From assembly GCA_021292105.1 (NCBI GenBank), contig CM037875.1:60570408-60634407 (forward strand): a stretch of 64,000 bases of DNA, written 5' to 3'. The translations under genes and the position numbers were made by a program. Positions 26,101 to 36,718 of this stretch are shown here, one piece after another (position 1 is the first letter of the stretch; the number at the start of each line of letters is the position of its first letter). This stretch comes from Anadara kagoshimensis. Taxonomy: Eukaryota > Mollusca > Bivalvia > Arcoida > Arcidae. The notes under the pieces are model-generated. The model made no database searches. It was not told the origin of the DNA and saw only the letters and a list, made by a program, of their open reading frames with translations.

Positions 26101-29100
26101 AAATTTCTTTAATTAAATAGTCATGTTTATTTCTATAATAGATAATTCACTTATATTATTTAATTAGTGTTTATATCCTGTACATAAGATTTAATTTAGA
26201 TATACTCTTAACCCCAGTTTCTAAATTTTACAAACACAACTATTCCAATACACTGTTTTGTGAATTAAGGAGAGAAGGAGGAGTAGAATACTAAGGTCCA
26301 GTCAAGATTATTTCAATTTATGTCAAGGCAATCAGTTCTGAGATGGTGTAAGAAAACAGAGTGCCCAGATAAAAAGTAAATTTTACGAACACCTTTTTTT
26401 CTAATACAAATAGTACACTGTTGTGTGAATAATAGAATTATAGTGTGTTAGTAACATGCAGTCCAGTAAAGGTTCATCCAATTTATATCATGGCAATTAG
26501 TGGGGAAAACCAGAGTGCCTAGAGAAAAAGCTAATTTTTCAAACACTTCTTTTCCAATACAAACAGTAGTACACTGCCATGGAAATAGTTAAACTTGCAG
26601 TCCAATCAAGGTTCATTTATATCAATGCGATCAGTGGATTAAACTAAGTGCCTAGAGAAAAAGTAATCTTCAACACAAATACTGACAAATTTTCTCACAC
26701 TGGGACCTAGGAGAGGGAGTTGGTTTCTAACCTAGGTGTTGTGATCCGTAAGCTTGCACCTTTGACTATGTGGTTACTGAGGTCCCATCTTGTGCATGAA
26801 AATGAAAAAGTGTCTCTCGAATCTTGCTGTCCTTGCATGAAATGCACATTAATTTAAATAAATTAAACACAATGACATAAACATCTGCATGACTGCTGTC
26901 CCTCAAACTTATGTTATATGTGTGCAACCATGTTTTACAACCCAGTGTGTTACCACACATAGGGAATTAAAAGAATTTAAATCAGTGTATGAAACAATAC
27001 CTTTGAGATGGGTGGGTAAAATGTATACTATATAAAAATTATTTCCCCTGAAACAGCAAATAGACCAAATATGTATTTCAATACAACAAGACAGATAGAT
27101 TTGAATGTTATTGAAATATAGATGAAAATAGGTTGATTTAGAGTTTACAAGTTTACTTTATATCAATTTCATAAAAAATTCTGATGAAAAATTTCTGTTT
27201 CATAATGCTGCAGCCACCTGAATATTTCTATATATAAATAAAACAGATGGCACAGCTATTTTAGTAACATCTAAATTTTACTCTGTATGTAGAAGAAATT
27301 GGTCTTGATTTAATTCATAAAACATATTTATAGTACATAAGTACACACATATATAGCTTCTTAAAAGTAGAGGAAATGCCTGTTTTTATTTCCACATGCA
27401 CCAGTATTAGTTGATAACTTCAATAACTTAGCAACTTTACTTACTTTAAAGTAGAGAAAATGCCCACATGTACCAGTATTAGTTGATAATAGGTGGAATC
27501 ATTGATATGTCTGGTTAGTGGTAATTGGAGGGTATTGGTTTAACTTATATCTACTTATTATAGAGACAAAGGTTAATGAAATTTTTCTTAACCTCCATAC
27601 CTTCATATTGTGTGGTATCCATATTTATATTACTTTCGATATTAAATTTGATATTGCTGGTATGTTATTTAGATTATGTGTCTTATATTATACTTGGGTA
27701 GTCAGCAAGTACACTACTGGTACATACTGTTAGGGGTTTCACGATATACCGGTTAATTGCAATTTTAATAAAAATTGTATTGTATCACAATACAATTGCT
27801 CCGTACCATTATTTAACAATATTTTCTCAGCTTTTAAAAATCAGTTGTTTTATCCATATTTTCTCGTCTATTTTTTATAACATAAAAGTGCAAAACTGAA
27901 TTCATTCATATTTACCTGTTATACGCAAAAAAAAGTATCCATCACATGGGCATTTAAGACATAGTAAATCATATATACATAAGCATCCATGTGATGTCAT
28001 CAAGTAAACACATGGCGAAGCAACAGTTCCAATAACTCGCCAATAAAAAGTTTATTCATAACAAAATATAGAAACAGACAAAAGATTATTAAAGGCAATA
28101 TATTGTGGTACATATTGCAATACACTCTTCTTATATTGCAATATATCGTGATGGCGTATCGTGACACCCCTACATACCTTATCATAAAGTATAATGATAA
28201 TATAAAATTAATGTTAAAAATTTCTAAAATATTATATCAGCTGTATTACATTGTACTTTCTGGTGATGTTAAAGTACTAATAATGATGTTTGGAAATAAA
28301 ACACAGTCACAAATACATGTGTTTTATAGGGTTATTAAATCATTATAGGAAATATTGTAATAACAAACAATAATGTTATTTCTTGTTTTTATTCAATCTT
28401 TATTATACCAATAAGCACTACAAATTGCATGCTCAGGGTGAGTTTCAGTAAAATCATGTGTAGATTTAGAGGCCATAAAATGACGTCCAGTATTAGAGGA
28501 ATTTTTAGCTCACCTGGCCAAAGGCCATGTGAGCTTTTGCCATCACTTTGCGTCCGTCGTCGTCCGTCCGTAAACTTTTCACATTTTGACTATCTCCTTT
28601 GACGCCACTGGAGCAATTTTAACCAAACTTTACAGGAATGATGTATGGAAGGTGCTTTACTTAGATTGCCGAAATTTTTTTGATCCGCCAAAAAACATGG
28701 CTGCCAGCACAGAAGATAGTTTAACATTGGACCCTATGGGAAAAATGCATTTTTAACGATTTCCTCAGAAATGACTTAAGCAAATTTAAGCAAACTTTAC
28801 AGGAATGGTGTAAGGAAGGTCCTTAATTTGGATTGCCAAAATTTTCTGATCCGTCAAAAAACATGGCCGCCAGCGCAGAAGATAGTTTAACATTGGACCC
28901 TATGGGAAAAGCATATCTTTGCTATCTCTTTGAAACCGCTGAGCTAATTTGAACCAAACTTTAAAGGAATAATGTATGTAAGTCATTTACTAAGATTGCC
29001 CAAATTTTTCTGATCCGCCAAAAAAAATGGCCGCCAGGGCCAAACAAAGTTTAACATTGGGCCCTATGGGAAAACGCACATTTTGGCTATCTCCTCTGAA

Positions 29101-30706
29101 ACAACTGAAGCGAATTCAATTAAACTTTACAGGAATGATGTATGGAAGGTCTTTTGCAAAGATTGCCGAAATTTTCTGATCCGCCTAAAAACATGGCTGC
29201 CAGCGGGGAACATAGTTTAACATTGGACCCTATGGGAAAACACATTTTGGCTATCTCCTCTGAAACTACTGAAGCAAACTTAACCAAACTTTAGAGAAAT
29301 GATGTATTGGAGGTCCTTCACAAAGATTGCCAAAATTTTTCTGATCCGCCTAAAAACATGGCCGCCAGCGCAGAAGTAGTTTAACATTGGACCCTATGGG
29401 AAAAAACGAATTTTGGCTATCTCCTCAGAAATGACTGAAGCAAATTTAACCAAACTTTACAGAAATGATGTAAAGAAGGTCCTTTATTTAGATTGCCAAA
29501 ATTTTTCTGATCCGCCAAAAAACATGGCCGCCAGTGCAGAAGATAGTTTAATATTGGACCCTATGGGAAAAGCATATATATGCTATCTCCTCTGAAGCTA
29601 GTGAAGCAAATTGAATCAAACTTTACAGGAATGATGTATAGAAGGTCCTTTACATAGATTGCCAAAATTTTTCTGATTGGCCTAAAAACATGGCTGCCAG
29701 TGCAAAAGATAGTTTAACATTGGACCCTATGGGAAAAAACGCATTTTTGACTATGTCCTCAGAAATGACTGAAGCAAATTTAACAAAACTTCACAGGAAT
29801 GATGTATAGAAGGTCCTTTACTTAGATTGCCAAAATTTTTCTGATCCGCCAAAAAACATGGCTGCCAGCGCAAAAGATAGTTAAACATTGGACCCTGTGG
29901 GAAAAACGCGTTTTTGACTATGTCCTCAGAAATGACTGAAGCAAATTGAACCAAACTTTACAGGAATCATGTATAGAAGGACCTTTACATAGATTGCCAA
30001 CATTTTTCTGATCTGCCATAAAACATGGCTGCCAGCGGAGAACGTTGTTTCACATTGGACCCTATTTGAAAAGCATATATACAAATTTGCTTTAAAAGCA
30101 TTTTAGTCAGGTGAGCGATACAGGCTCATCCTGAGCCTCTGGTTTATAAATTACTGAAATTTCAAAAAAAAAAAAATGTGTCTAAAAATATCAAGGGGCC
30201 AAAAACAGAAAAATATTATGGTACTTTTAAGACACTGAGTAAAGTACATGCAGTACCTGTATTTCAAATAGGAATGACAGAGTTATGCCTCTTACATGTT
30301 ATATGTTATGATAAGATTAATTAACAATATTTTTTTCTGTTAACTTTCAGGTGAAGCAGTGGATGAGTACCACACAACTGACAACGTACACATACAGCAA
30401 GTTAATTGTACTGTGGCATTTCTGGTGCCATGTATGTCACTAAGGAAATGTAACGATGCATGTAAATCCATGGGGGCAGCCAGTTTACGATGGTTTCATG
30501 AGCATGGTTGTTGTGAATGTATCAGCTCCTCCTGCCATGACAGTTATGGACTTAAAAAACCAAAATGTCAGAAATGTCCTGCTAAGGAAGAGGAAATAGA
30601 AGAGATGATGCAAGATGAAAGTATGATACAAGATGAACATGATAAATTAAAATCTAAAGATTCAGATGACGATATAACCATTGAAATGGACGAGAACTTA
30701 AAGTAA
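13085..30706 (+). CDS. TWSG1: Twisted gastrulation (TWSG1), secreted BMP-signalling modulator; three coding exons
   Basis: Joined exons 13085-13307, 15301-15501 and 30351-30706 keep one frame (both introns phase 1) and give 259 residues. Seen: a signal peptide (residues 1 to about 23), then an N-terminal Cys-rich domain of residues 25-77 with CNEALCASIVSKC and CECCKDCHKC, ending in CCVCVGMC. Next is the family linker PIPVLFNALTEE, then a C-terminal Cys domain (residues 161-217) with KSMGAASLRWFHEHGCCEC. Known: Tsg binds BMP ligands and chordin outside the cell and can help or block BMP signalling in dorsoventral patterning. N-glycosylation sequons NTT and NCT are present. Vertebrate TWSG1 is about 223 residues and ends close to the last cysteines. 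Here a 42-residue acidic tail (17 Asp/Glu) follows. The start ATG at 13085 has A at -3, and the frame upstream is cut by the acceptor at 13071. Confidence 0.96.
13755..13938. mobile_element. MITE family M1, copy 3 (degenerate), in TWSG1 intron 1
   Basis: Ends TGAAGTTCCTCAG.. / ..CACCGGCGAACCCTA; internal GGAAAGTTTTGGAAAAC as in the other copies. Confidence 0.75.
14004..14350 (-). repeat. dispersed repeat R2, copy 1 (minus), in TWSG1 intron 1
   Basis: On the minus strand this reads TCTTTCACGCTCATTTATCA, then GGCGCACTATTTCC and further blocks. It matches 52155-52250 on the plus strand at roughly four bases in five, with indels that break any shared frame. It has a 92-codon open frame, but the indel pattern against its relative argues against coding. 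Confidence 0.55.
15164..15189. repeat. poly(C) tract of 26
   Basis: Uninterrupted run of C between ACGACA and GAATTTTCGG, about 110 bases before TWSG1 exon 2. The length in an assembly is often unreliable. Confidence 0.95.
15301..15501 (+). CDS. TWSG1: TWSG1 exon 2
   Basis: Acceptor TATTTTTCTAG ends at 15300 and donor G|GTAAGT is at 15501/15502. Completes G75 and encodes residues 76-141, including MCPPANPDD, the linker motif EDPIPVLFNALTEE and WTTFSYPV. Confidence 0.95.
15781..15931. mobile_element. palindromic MITE in TWSG1 intron 2
   Basis: The two halves are inverted copies over most of 151 bp: CCAGTAACAGGGTAAGACAG and GAGATATCTCAAAC on the left, GTTTGAGATATCTC and TACCCTGTTACTGG on the right. 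The centre GTCCAGAACAAGC..GAGTTCTGGAC also pairs. Confidence 0.85.
16448..16625. mobile_element. MITE family M1, copy 4 (degenerate), in TWSG1 intron 2
   Basis: TGGAGTTTGCCAAC.. at the left, AATGTTTTGGAAAATGTTCA inside, GGGTATCGCATGTTACACTGG at the right, matching the order of blocks in the copy at 10620. Confidence 0.75.
17694..18122. repeat. 32-bp minisatellite in TWSG1 intron 2
   Basis: Unit ACCATCCCCACCACTATAAC plus CACCAGTTCACA, about 13 copies. Spacing is exactly 32 between 17705, 17737 and later copies. Some units vary (TTCCCTCCGC for TCCCCACCAC), and one block with both variants recurs. Confidence 0.93.
18120..18480 (+). mobile_element. tRNA-derived SINE, second type
   Basis: TTCAGTTGGTAGCTCTAGC resembles a tRNA A box and GTGGGTTGGAACCC a B box 30 bases on. 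The body ends in GACAGGGACATTAAACACC and a T/CAACT-rich tail, an ending seen in many mollusc SINEs. It differs in sequence from the SINE at 8978. Inference from promoter layout only. Confidence 0.65.
19636..19719. repeat. 42-bp tandem duplication
   Basis: ATCTGTAAACTATCATAACA through GCCTGTC occurs twice head to tail with no difference seen. Confidence 0.9.
19888..20288. mobile_element. 401-bp TIR element T1, uninterrupted copy
   Basis: Ends CAGCCCTCAA / TTTGAGGGCTG are inverted, and the interior repeats GGTGGCCA and GGCCAC. There is no coding frame. A second copy at 38719-41648 is interrupted by a 2.5 kb insertion. CAG...CTG ends would fit an hAT-type MITE, but I see no convincing 8-bp target duplication, so the superfamily is open. 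Confidence 0.85.
21171..23034 (+). mobile_element. tandem-core element A (pearl/Helitron-like, non-autonomous), in TWSG1 intron 2
   Basis: The 5' end TTTTAGCTCACCTGGCC pairs with AGGCCATGTGAGCT just inside (15-bp stem, one mismatch). A GTCCGTCGTCG-rich segment follows. The core has seven AAGATGG landmarks at 21371, 21538, 21702, 21869, 22035, 22203 and 22361, a period of about 166 bp alternating between two subtypes (dimer about 332 bp). The 3' end is TAGGTGAGCTATACAGGCTC, a hairpin AGGCTCC/GGAGCCT, then CTAG-TTT. No long coding frame was found. Known: bivalve 'pearl'-type elements have 5' and 3' unique arms around about 160-bp tandem cores and are considered Helitron relatives. The assignment here is inference from structure. 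Confidence 0.8.
23060..23285. repeat. (CT)n-rich microsatellite
   Basis: Long CT runs broken by TTTTTATCTGATGC-type interruptions; the segment CTGATGCWCTTTCTGA recurs between runs. Directly follows element A. Confidence 0.93.
24621..25264 (+). mobile_element. tandem-core element D with GTCCCCCGCC ends, in TWSG1 intron 2
   Basis: Starts GTCCCCCGCCGCAACGCGG, able to fold with AGCGGGGAC; a GTCCGTGTGTCC-rich arm follows. The core unit begins GTAAGCGCTCTCATGCC at 24713, 24885 and 25057, an exact 172-bp period (about three copies). It ends GGCGGGGGAC at 25231-25240, complementary to the start, then TTGTCTTGTTTT. Same architecture as element A but unrelated in sequence. Confidence 0.8.
26215..26700. 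repeat. diverged tandem repeat, about 140-165 bp, three copies
   Basis: GTCCARTCAAG/GTCCAGTAAAGG at 26296, 26461 and 26600 is followed each time by TTTATATCA..GGCAATCAGT, AGAGTGCCTAGAGAAAAAG and ACACTTCTTTTCCAATACA-like segments. Copies are strongly diverged, so this is an old array. Confidence 0.65.
27731..28172. mobile_element. hAT-like non-autonomous DNA transposon, in TWSG1 intron 2
   Basis: Ends TAGGGGTTTCACGATATAC / GTATCGTGACACCCCTA are inverted and of hAT type. The flanking octamers CATACTGT and CATACCTT agree at 6 of 8 positions, a plausible decayed 8-bp target duplication. The interior is AT-rich with TATTGCAATA inverted subrepeats and no transposase. Confidence 0.8.
28503..30145 (+). 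mobile_element. tandem-core element B (same ends as element A), in TWSG1 intron 2
   Basis: The 5' hairpin AGCTCACCTGGCC/GGCCATGTGAGCT and GTCCGTCGTCGTCC arm match element A. The core is different: nine units with ATGGCYGCCAG at 28697, 28863, 29027, 29193, 29358, 29524, 29690, 29858 and 30025, a period of about 166 bp. The 3' end is CAGGTGAGCGATACAGGCTC, a hairpin AGGCTCA/TGAGCCT, then CTGG-TTT. Small frames inside are accidental. It ends about 200 bases before TWSG1 exon 3. Confidence 0.85.
30351..30706 (+). CDS. TWSG1: TWSG1 exon 3 (C-terminal Cys domain, acidic tail, stop)
   Basis: Acceptor TTAACTTTCAG ends at 30350. It completes G142 and encodes residues 143-259. After the last family cysteine (residue 217) come PAKEEEIEEMM and a QDE-rich acidic tail ending IEMDENLK. 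TAA is at 30704-30706. Confidence 0.95.
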
Positions 30707-30811
30707 ACTCTCCGAGAAACAATGACATAATAATTGAAATGGACAAAAGCTTAAAATAAACTGTCCGGACAATTGAAATGGACAAAAGCTTAAAATAAAC
30801 TGTCCGGACAA
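30680..30811 (+). repeat. TWSG1: tandem repeat spanning the TWSG1 stop codon
   Basis: ATTGAAATGGACRARARCTT plus AAARTAAACT occurs three times: across the coding end (from 30680), at 30733 and at 30772. The last two are 39 bp apart and nearly identical. Each copy carries a TAA in the same place. AATAAA at 30755-30760 and 30794-30799 lies in copies 2 and 3 and could act in polyadenylation. Confidence 0.88.
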
Positions 30812-32170
30812 CAGTGACAAAAAGAAGGGTTGTTGATTTATGTGGACACAATATCCACTAAGATTTACCAGGACAAAGACATCCAATTATTTATATACAT
30901 AATATGTTATCTATGTTTGAATTAGTAGATGTTAGACAAAAAAAATCACAAAACATCATATCATACATTATCAATTCTGTTATTGAATTTATTTGATGTT
31001 AAAAGTTTTTTGGCATGTAAAATGCTTGATTCATATTGTTTTGTATATGGAGATCTTGGTTTATACAGTAAAATAATTTTACAATGACCATGATTTGTTC
31101 ATAACATATTTTGTTTTGGAAACAATGACTTTGCTCTTTGCCCTTAAAGTTTGATTTTCGTGACCAGATCCACAGGTGTCATTTCTGATTTAGACATCAA
31201 CTGATACATTGAAATTCTGAATGTACACAAGAATGTGCAGATGCTTTTTACAGTTTAAGAAAACTTATCACAGTGGTATGACAAGATCACAAACAATGTG
31301 TCATTTTATTAATACCAATAATAGAATTTTTACCAGAATCAAGAAAGTTGCTATTGACAACAATGATTTCCGTGGTTAAAACTGCATCACTACTCTCTGT
31401 TGTTTCAGGTGAGACAAAAATTTAGTTGTTATTGAATGGTCATTATAAAATTCTTTTAATGTATAAAAAGATTACCATAGTGACTTACATTGTATTTATT
31501 TGTGAGAATGTTGTTGTCTTGACATGTTGGACATGGCTACTTAACATTTGCTTCAAAAACCGATCATCATTGTTTTAACTTTGAATTTAAAGTTTAGCTG
31601 ATTAGTTCTTAACAGCAAGTTTAGGAAAAGTAGAGAAAAAGGGGAAATAACTTAGGAAATTCATATGAGTAGTTTTCCTAATTTAAATCTATCATGTCGT
31701 CATGACCTCATTTACTGTTGAAAAATTGAATTATCTCCCTTTATCCCCAGTAAGAATATCTTATTTTGCTCCAATTTATTAAATCTATGGTTATTAAGAT
31801 TAACACATTTATATACAAAAAGGCATTTAATATACTAGTAGTATTTAAAACAGCCTTTTTCTCCAAAAATTTAATTTAGAAATCCAAAAATCGGGGCAAA
31901 ATTAGATGCCCTACTTAATATATTAATTCTAATCAGAATATTTATGCCTTGTGTTGTCTACCAGTAATTTATAAGTCATAGCTATTCAGTTTTTTTTGGG
32001 ACACTGATCAATTTTAATTTTATTTATCTTTTAATGAGTAAATTAGGCTTCATACATGATATCAAAACTAATTCTGCCAAATTGTTGTTGTTAATGTCAT
32101 ATCACTGAATATGTAGACCACATATAAGTTGAAAGATCCATAATGGAACTACAGCAAACAATTATATCCA
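30812..32170. other. TWSG1 3' flank; no further gene recognised
   Basis: AT-rich, non-coding. The true 3' UTR end cannot be fixed from sequence. Confidence 0.6.
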
Positions 32171-32360
32171 ATAGAGTTCACCAGTGTACCACTTGATACC
32201 TTAACATTTGTGTGAAACATTTTTAAGACGTTTATGTCCTCTGTTTTCCGGAGTACTAGCATTTTTATTGGAAAACGTGAACTGAACGTTTCCATCTCAA
32301 TGGGAATAATTGTTCAGCAGAAACGTCATGGGGTATCACATGGTACAATGGCGAATCCCA
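32171..32360. mobile_element. MITE family M1, copy 5
   Basis: Ends ATAGAGTTCACCAGTGTACC / GGTACAATGGCGAATCCCAT and internal ACATTTTTAAGACGTTTATG and TGGAAAACGTGAACTGAACG match the copy at 10620. Confidence 0.85.
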
Positions 32361-33794
32361 TTGCTGCACAGATTGTTTTCTTGAAAGACCAAAAAAAAGT
32401 TATTGAATATGATACTTAAACATTGATCAAGTATGGTTGTATTCCTGTTATTGTTTAGTTATCATGTTATGTTGTTACAGGTTTTATGGAATCAGAAATC
32501 AGTCTAATGTTTTATGTACTATAATAAAGCAACATTGTTTATCAAGTAATTTTAACTAAATATGAAGCACACTTTGATGTATCAAGTCAAATAGTTGCAA
32601 AACATTGCTTCCATTGTTGTTGTTATGTCCTAGTGTTCCCCAATTTCTTCTGCCAGCATTTTGTATGTCACTTTTCTCGAAAAATCATCCAGCAGATTTT
32701 TGTGAAACTTCACAAGAACAATCTTCTGATCAAGCACATGTTTGGGGATTTTCAAGTTTGGGTTTGTTTATGGAACACTTGGAATGGCATCTCAGTTTCA
32801 TTATAACTTGTTAGTTTTAAGTTTTACTCGATATATTTTATACAAACTTACCGAAACAAAATTGAAAACAGAAGCATTTAGTTGATTACCAGTATTAATT
32901 TATTTGGGGCACAAAATGCCATTCATTAACTTGTCATGTATACAATTTGTAATTCCAGCCAGCCAGTGATTTGAATGAGGTTGCTATCAGATCATGTGAT
33001 AATAATTTATGCTATATTTATTTATTATTTCCCTTGGATATAGAAATGCCAATTTTGATGGAAGACAAATTTTTAAAAAATTTTGTGAAATTACTTATTT
33101 CAAGATATTGAGGCACATTTATTTTTGTATCGTTAGATGATGCTTAGTTCAAATGCAAATTATAACAAAAATATAATAAACCCGAAAGTATTAAATTCAG
33201 GTCTTGTTATGTTTGCAAATTTACTTGAAAATAAAATGAAACAAGAACATTACCTGTTTTACAGTATTCCATCTGCATTTATCATGTTCTATAACCAGTA
33301 GAAATAATAACTCTAAACAAACCATAAGTGGATTTCACATGATGAATTTGCCAATTTTATTTAATCGTTAAAGGTTGTCTATATTATATATCTGTATGAT
33401 AAACATATACCAAATGTTATATATTAGAAGCGTGGTTGTGATGAGTTAGTGTACATAACAGATCATTTATACATTTTATAATTTTATCAATTCACCTGTT
33501 ATATATATTTTATTATGATATTTGACTATAATTTCATTTTGTGTGAAGTTATATATTATATTATATTATATTGTAGTTATATTTGATTTTATAATTTACT
33601 ATTAGTGATTGTTGTGTGTTTGTTATATTATATATGACGTTATATACCAATAGCATTATACTTATATACATGTATATATGTATTTCAATATTAGTTTGTT
33701 TGTAAAATGTAATTATGCCCCTTTATTTTAAGGATCATCACAGAATGATGTTCCATTCTCTTGAAATCTATTAGATTTTTACTTTCTAATAAAC

Positions 33795-34432
33795 GAATAT
33801 CCCATAGTCCACCTTGTTCCCAAAATGCATCAGAGTTTAAGCTTTAATTTTTCAGATTATTTATTACACTAGAAAGTCTAAATTACATATTCTCTTCCAT
33901 GTTACATTTTATCCTGGTCTTAGCTCAGAATTCCATGAATTACGGACAAGTTTGTGTCATATCTACACCTTGGATGTTGGTGTCTCGTGTTATAAGTTAA
34001 TGGTTAGAGGCTTGATGATCTTGCATCTCTTGTAATATTTTAATTCAATTTTATTTGAGCAGAAATACAACTTGCAGCTTCACTTAAATTGATCTGTCGG
34101 ATGATATCCTGATGAATATCCCATAGTCCACCTTGTTCCCAAAATGCATCAGAGTTTAAGCTTTAATTTTTCAGATTATTTATTACACTAGAAAGTCTAA
34201 ATTACATATTCTCTTCCATGTTACATTTTATCCTGGTCTTAGCTCAGAATTCCATGAATTACGGACAAGTTTGTGTCATATCTACACCTTGGATGTTGGT
34301 GTTTCGTGTTATAAGTTAATGGTTAGAGGTTTGATGATCTTGCATCTCTTGTAATATTTTAATTGAATTTTATTTGAGCAGAAATACAACTTGCAGCTTA
34401 ACTTAAATTGATCTGTCGGATGATATCCTGAT
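33795..34432. repeat. 319-bp tandem duplication (two copies)
   Basis: GAATATCCCATAGTCCACC starts both copies (33795 and 34114), and each ends in GTCGGATGATATCCTGAT. Only a handful of substitutions were seen (for example GTCTCGTG/GTTTCGTG), so the event is recent. No coding frame. Confidence 0.93.
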
Positions 34433-34693
34433 GTTCGGTGTGAGGAAATATAGAAGCTACCGTAGATGTAGATATATTCTGTCAGTTGTTTTCCTTGTCA
34501 AATGAATATTCAATGCTACCAATAGATACAAGAATCCATCCAGGATAGATATGACATAGCTTACTTAGATACATGATTGGTGAAATTGACACTTTTATTA
34601 TAACACACTCTGTCCTATGTATCACTATCTATACAACATACAGCTTCATTAGTAAAACATCATCCTTTTCAGCACAACAGTGTCTTCATCTAA

Positions 34694-34746
34694 GTGTGTG
34701 TGTGTGAGAGAGAGAGAGAGAACACACAGACACACACACACACACT
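34694..34746. repeat. compound GT/GA/CA microsatellite
   Basis: GTGTGTGTGTG, then GAGAGAGAGAG, AACACACAGA and CACACACACAC. Confidence 0.9.
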
Positions 34747-36528
34747 TGGGAATATATATGTACCAAATTTTGTGTATGCAGAAAAATGTTTAAGTACTTG
34801 TAGGAGTTATTTCCCCTATATACATACAGGGTCCTTTTGTCTTGCTTTAAAACTCTTTTTATTCAATTTCCCAAAAAATCATGAAAGTAAGTACCGGTAT
34901 GGACTTTCTCGTCGTAGTTGATACATTATGTTATGCAATAAGAACAAATTGTACAGCATTAAAATTTTAATCTCATTTATGTCATCATAATGACTACAAG
35001 TCTTCCATAATTAAGTTGCCATAGAAATACTTTTATTAATATATCACTGTAGTTATATAATGATCTGTTAGTTTTATATTGTATGTTGTATTATTTGGTG
35101 CTAGTATACACACTTATTGTTCCCACCGTCGTTGATGTTGTATCAGTGTTGTGGCTCCAGTTTTACCTCTAATATCATGTAGATCTGATCATTTTAGTTG
35201 TTTTACCTGGGTAAAAAAAACCCACAGGCGTTTTATGCTGGACTTTTATATTTCATTGTGAGTTAAAAATATTTAAATGTGGTTATTCAGTGACATGCTA
35301 TGTTTTAAGTTTTAGAGTATTTAAAATTGTCCTAAAAAATGTCAATTCCGCAGAACTTGAGTATGGCATGTGGTACATGAATTCTTTACCTAAAAATTAA
35401 TTCTTCAAGAATTTGAAAAAAAAAACATTTATTTTAATTGGTTTGGTCTAATATCTTAAAATAGTGAATATTTTTCTTTAATGGTTATATTTTCCCCCAA
35501 TTTTATCAATATAACCACCCATATGCAAATAAATAGGGCCCTTACGTAAAAAAAATTCAAATTTCAATTTTTGTTACATTTTTGAAGCACCAACATTGGA
35601 TTAAGCAAAAAAAAAAAAAAGTCAACGTGAAATTAACTCAGTAGTTGTGAAAAAATATGAAATAAACACAAAGCCATGTTTCCATAACATACTAAATTTA
35701 TTTTTATTTGCCGTTTTTTTGCATTATGATTGGGTTGATGATCTAAGGGCCTTTTTTCTCTTATAAACATCATATTTAAGGAATGACCCGTTAGAATTTT
35801 ACTATCTGACTAGTATAGTTCAGTTTTATTATACTGTTTCTTTCGAGTGATGACAATAGTTATCTAGTAACTCATTAATGTAACCTTAGTTTATATAAGT
35901 TGATACATGTTATGTGTATAATTGTATATATAGAAGCCAAGTTAGATAGTCCCTCAGTCTTCTATAATCATTAGTTTATTACCAAAATTCATTACTATAT
36001 AACGATAAAAAGTTCTAAATGTTTGTCATCATGTTAAAATTAAGGTCACACTAATTAGCACAAATCTGGTAGGTTTTTGGGTTAGAGTTAGGGTAATCCT
36101 AGCCCCCAACTCTTAAGAGTCTCAAAAAGAAAATTCAGGTTATAGATCCGAAAGAAAATAGAGTGCTGTAGCTCATTCAGATTATATGTACTACAATATG
36201 TTTTTGGATCAACTTTCCTCATAAATTAAAATTTCTTATTTTCAAAATCCATTGACTTTGTCTCACAATGATGGGATAGTTAACCTTTACACTGTTACCT
36301 ACTGTAGCATTTATGCTATTGTGGTTAAGTAATTTTAGGTCTGAAATTAAATAAGGATACTTTCAGTCTTTTGATATATTTTAACTCCATGTTTTCATGC
36401 AAATGCTTCAAATGAAATTAAATATTTGTGCAATAAATTGATCTATTTAAACTACCAGCATGTAGTTGTGTGCAAACCACCGTAAAAAACACTTAAATTT
36501 CAGTCTTATTTAACTGAATCTACTGAAT
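34747..36528. other. no gene recognised
   Basis: AT-rich intergenic DNA with A and T homopolymers. No exon-like frame and no repeat shared with the rest of the window. Confidence 0.6.
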
Positions 36529-36718
36529 GTATAGTTCGTCCACGATCTGATGTCAGAGTGTTTATTAACTTGGATGGGTTTAAATAACCCATATAGGTGT
36601 CACCAGCGTATTGCTGTGCGTGTATAATCATATTGGCTCACACTTTATTTGTTACAATTACCGTAATATTAAAATAGACTTGCTGTATACTTTGCCATCA
36701 GATCGTGGACGACCTATA
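36529..36718. mobile_element. 190-bp MITE with 23-bp inverted ends
   Basis: TATAGTTCGTCCACGATCTG at the left and CAGATCGTGGACGACCTATA at the right are inverse complements apart from one base. A TA duplication on each side would fit a Tc1/mariner-type origin, but it is part of the repeat end itself, so the family call is tentative. Confidence 0.85.

Noticed and set aside
30654..30886. Minus-strand frames opposite the TWSG1 end
   Set aside because: Antisense shadows of the coding end and its tandem copies.
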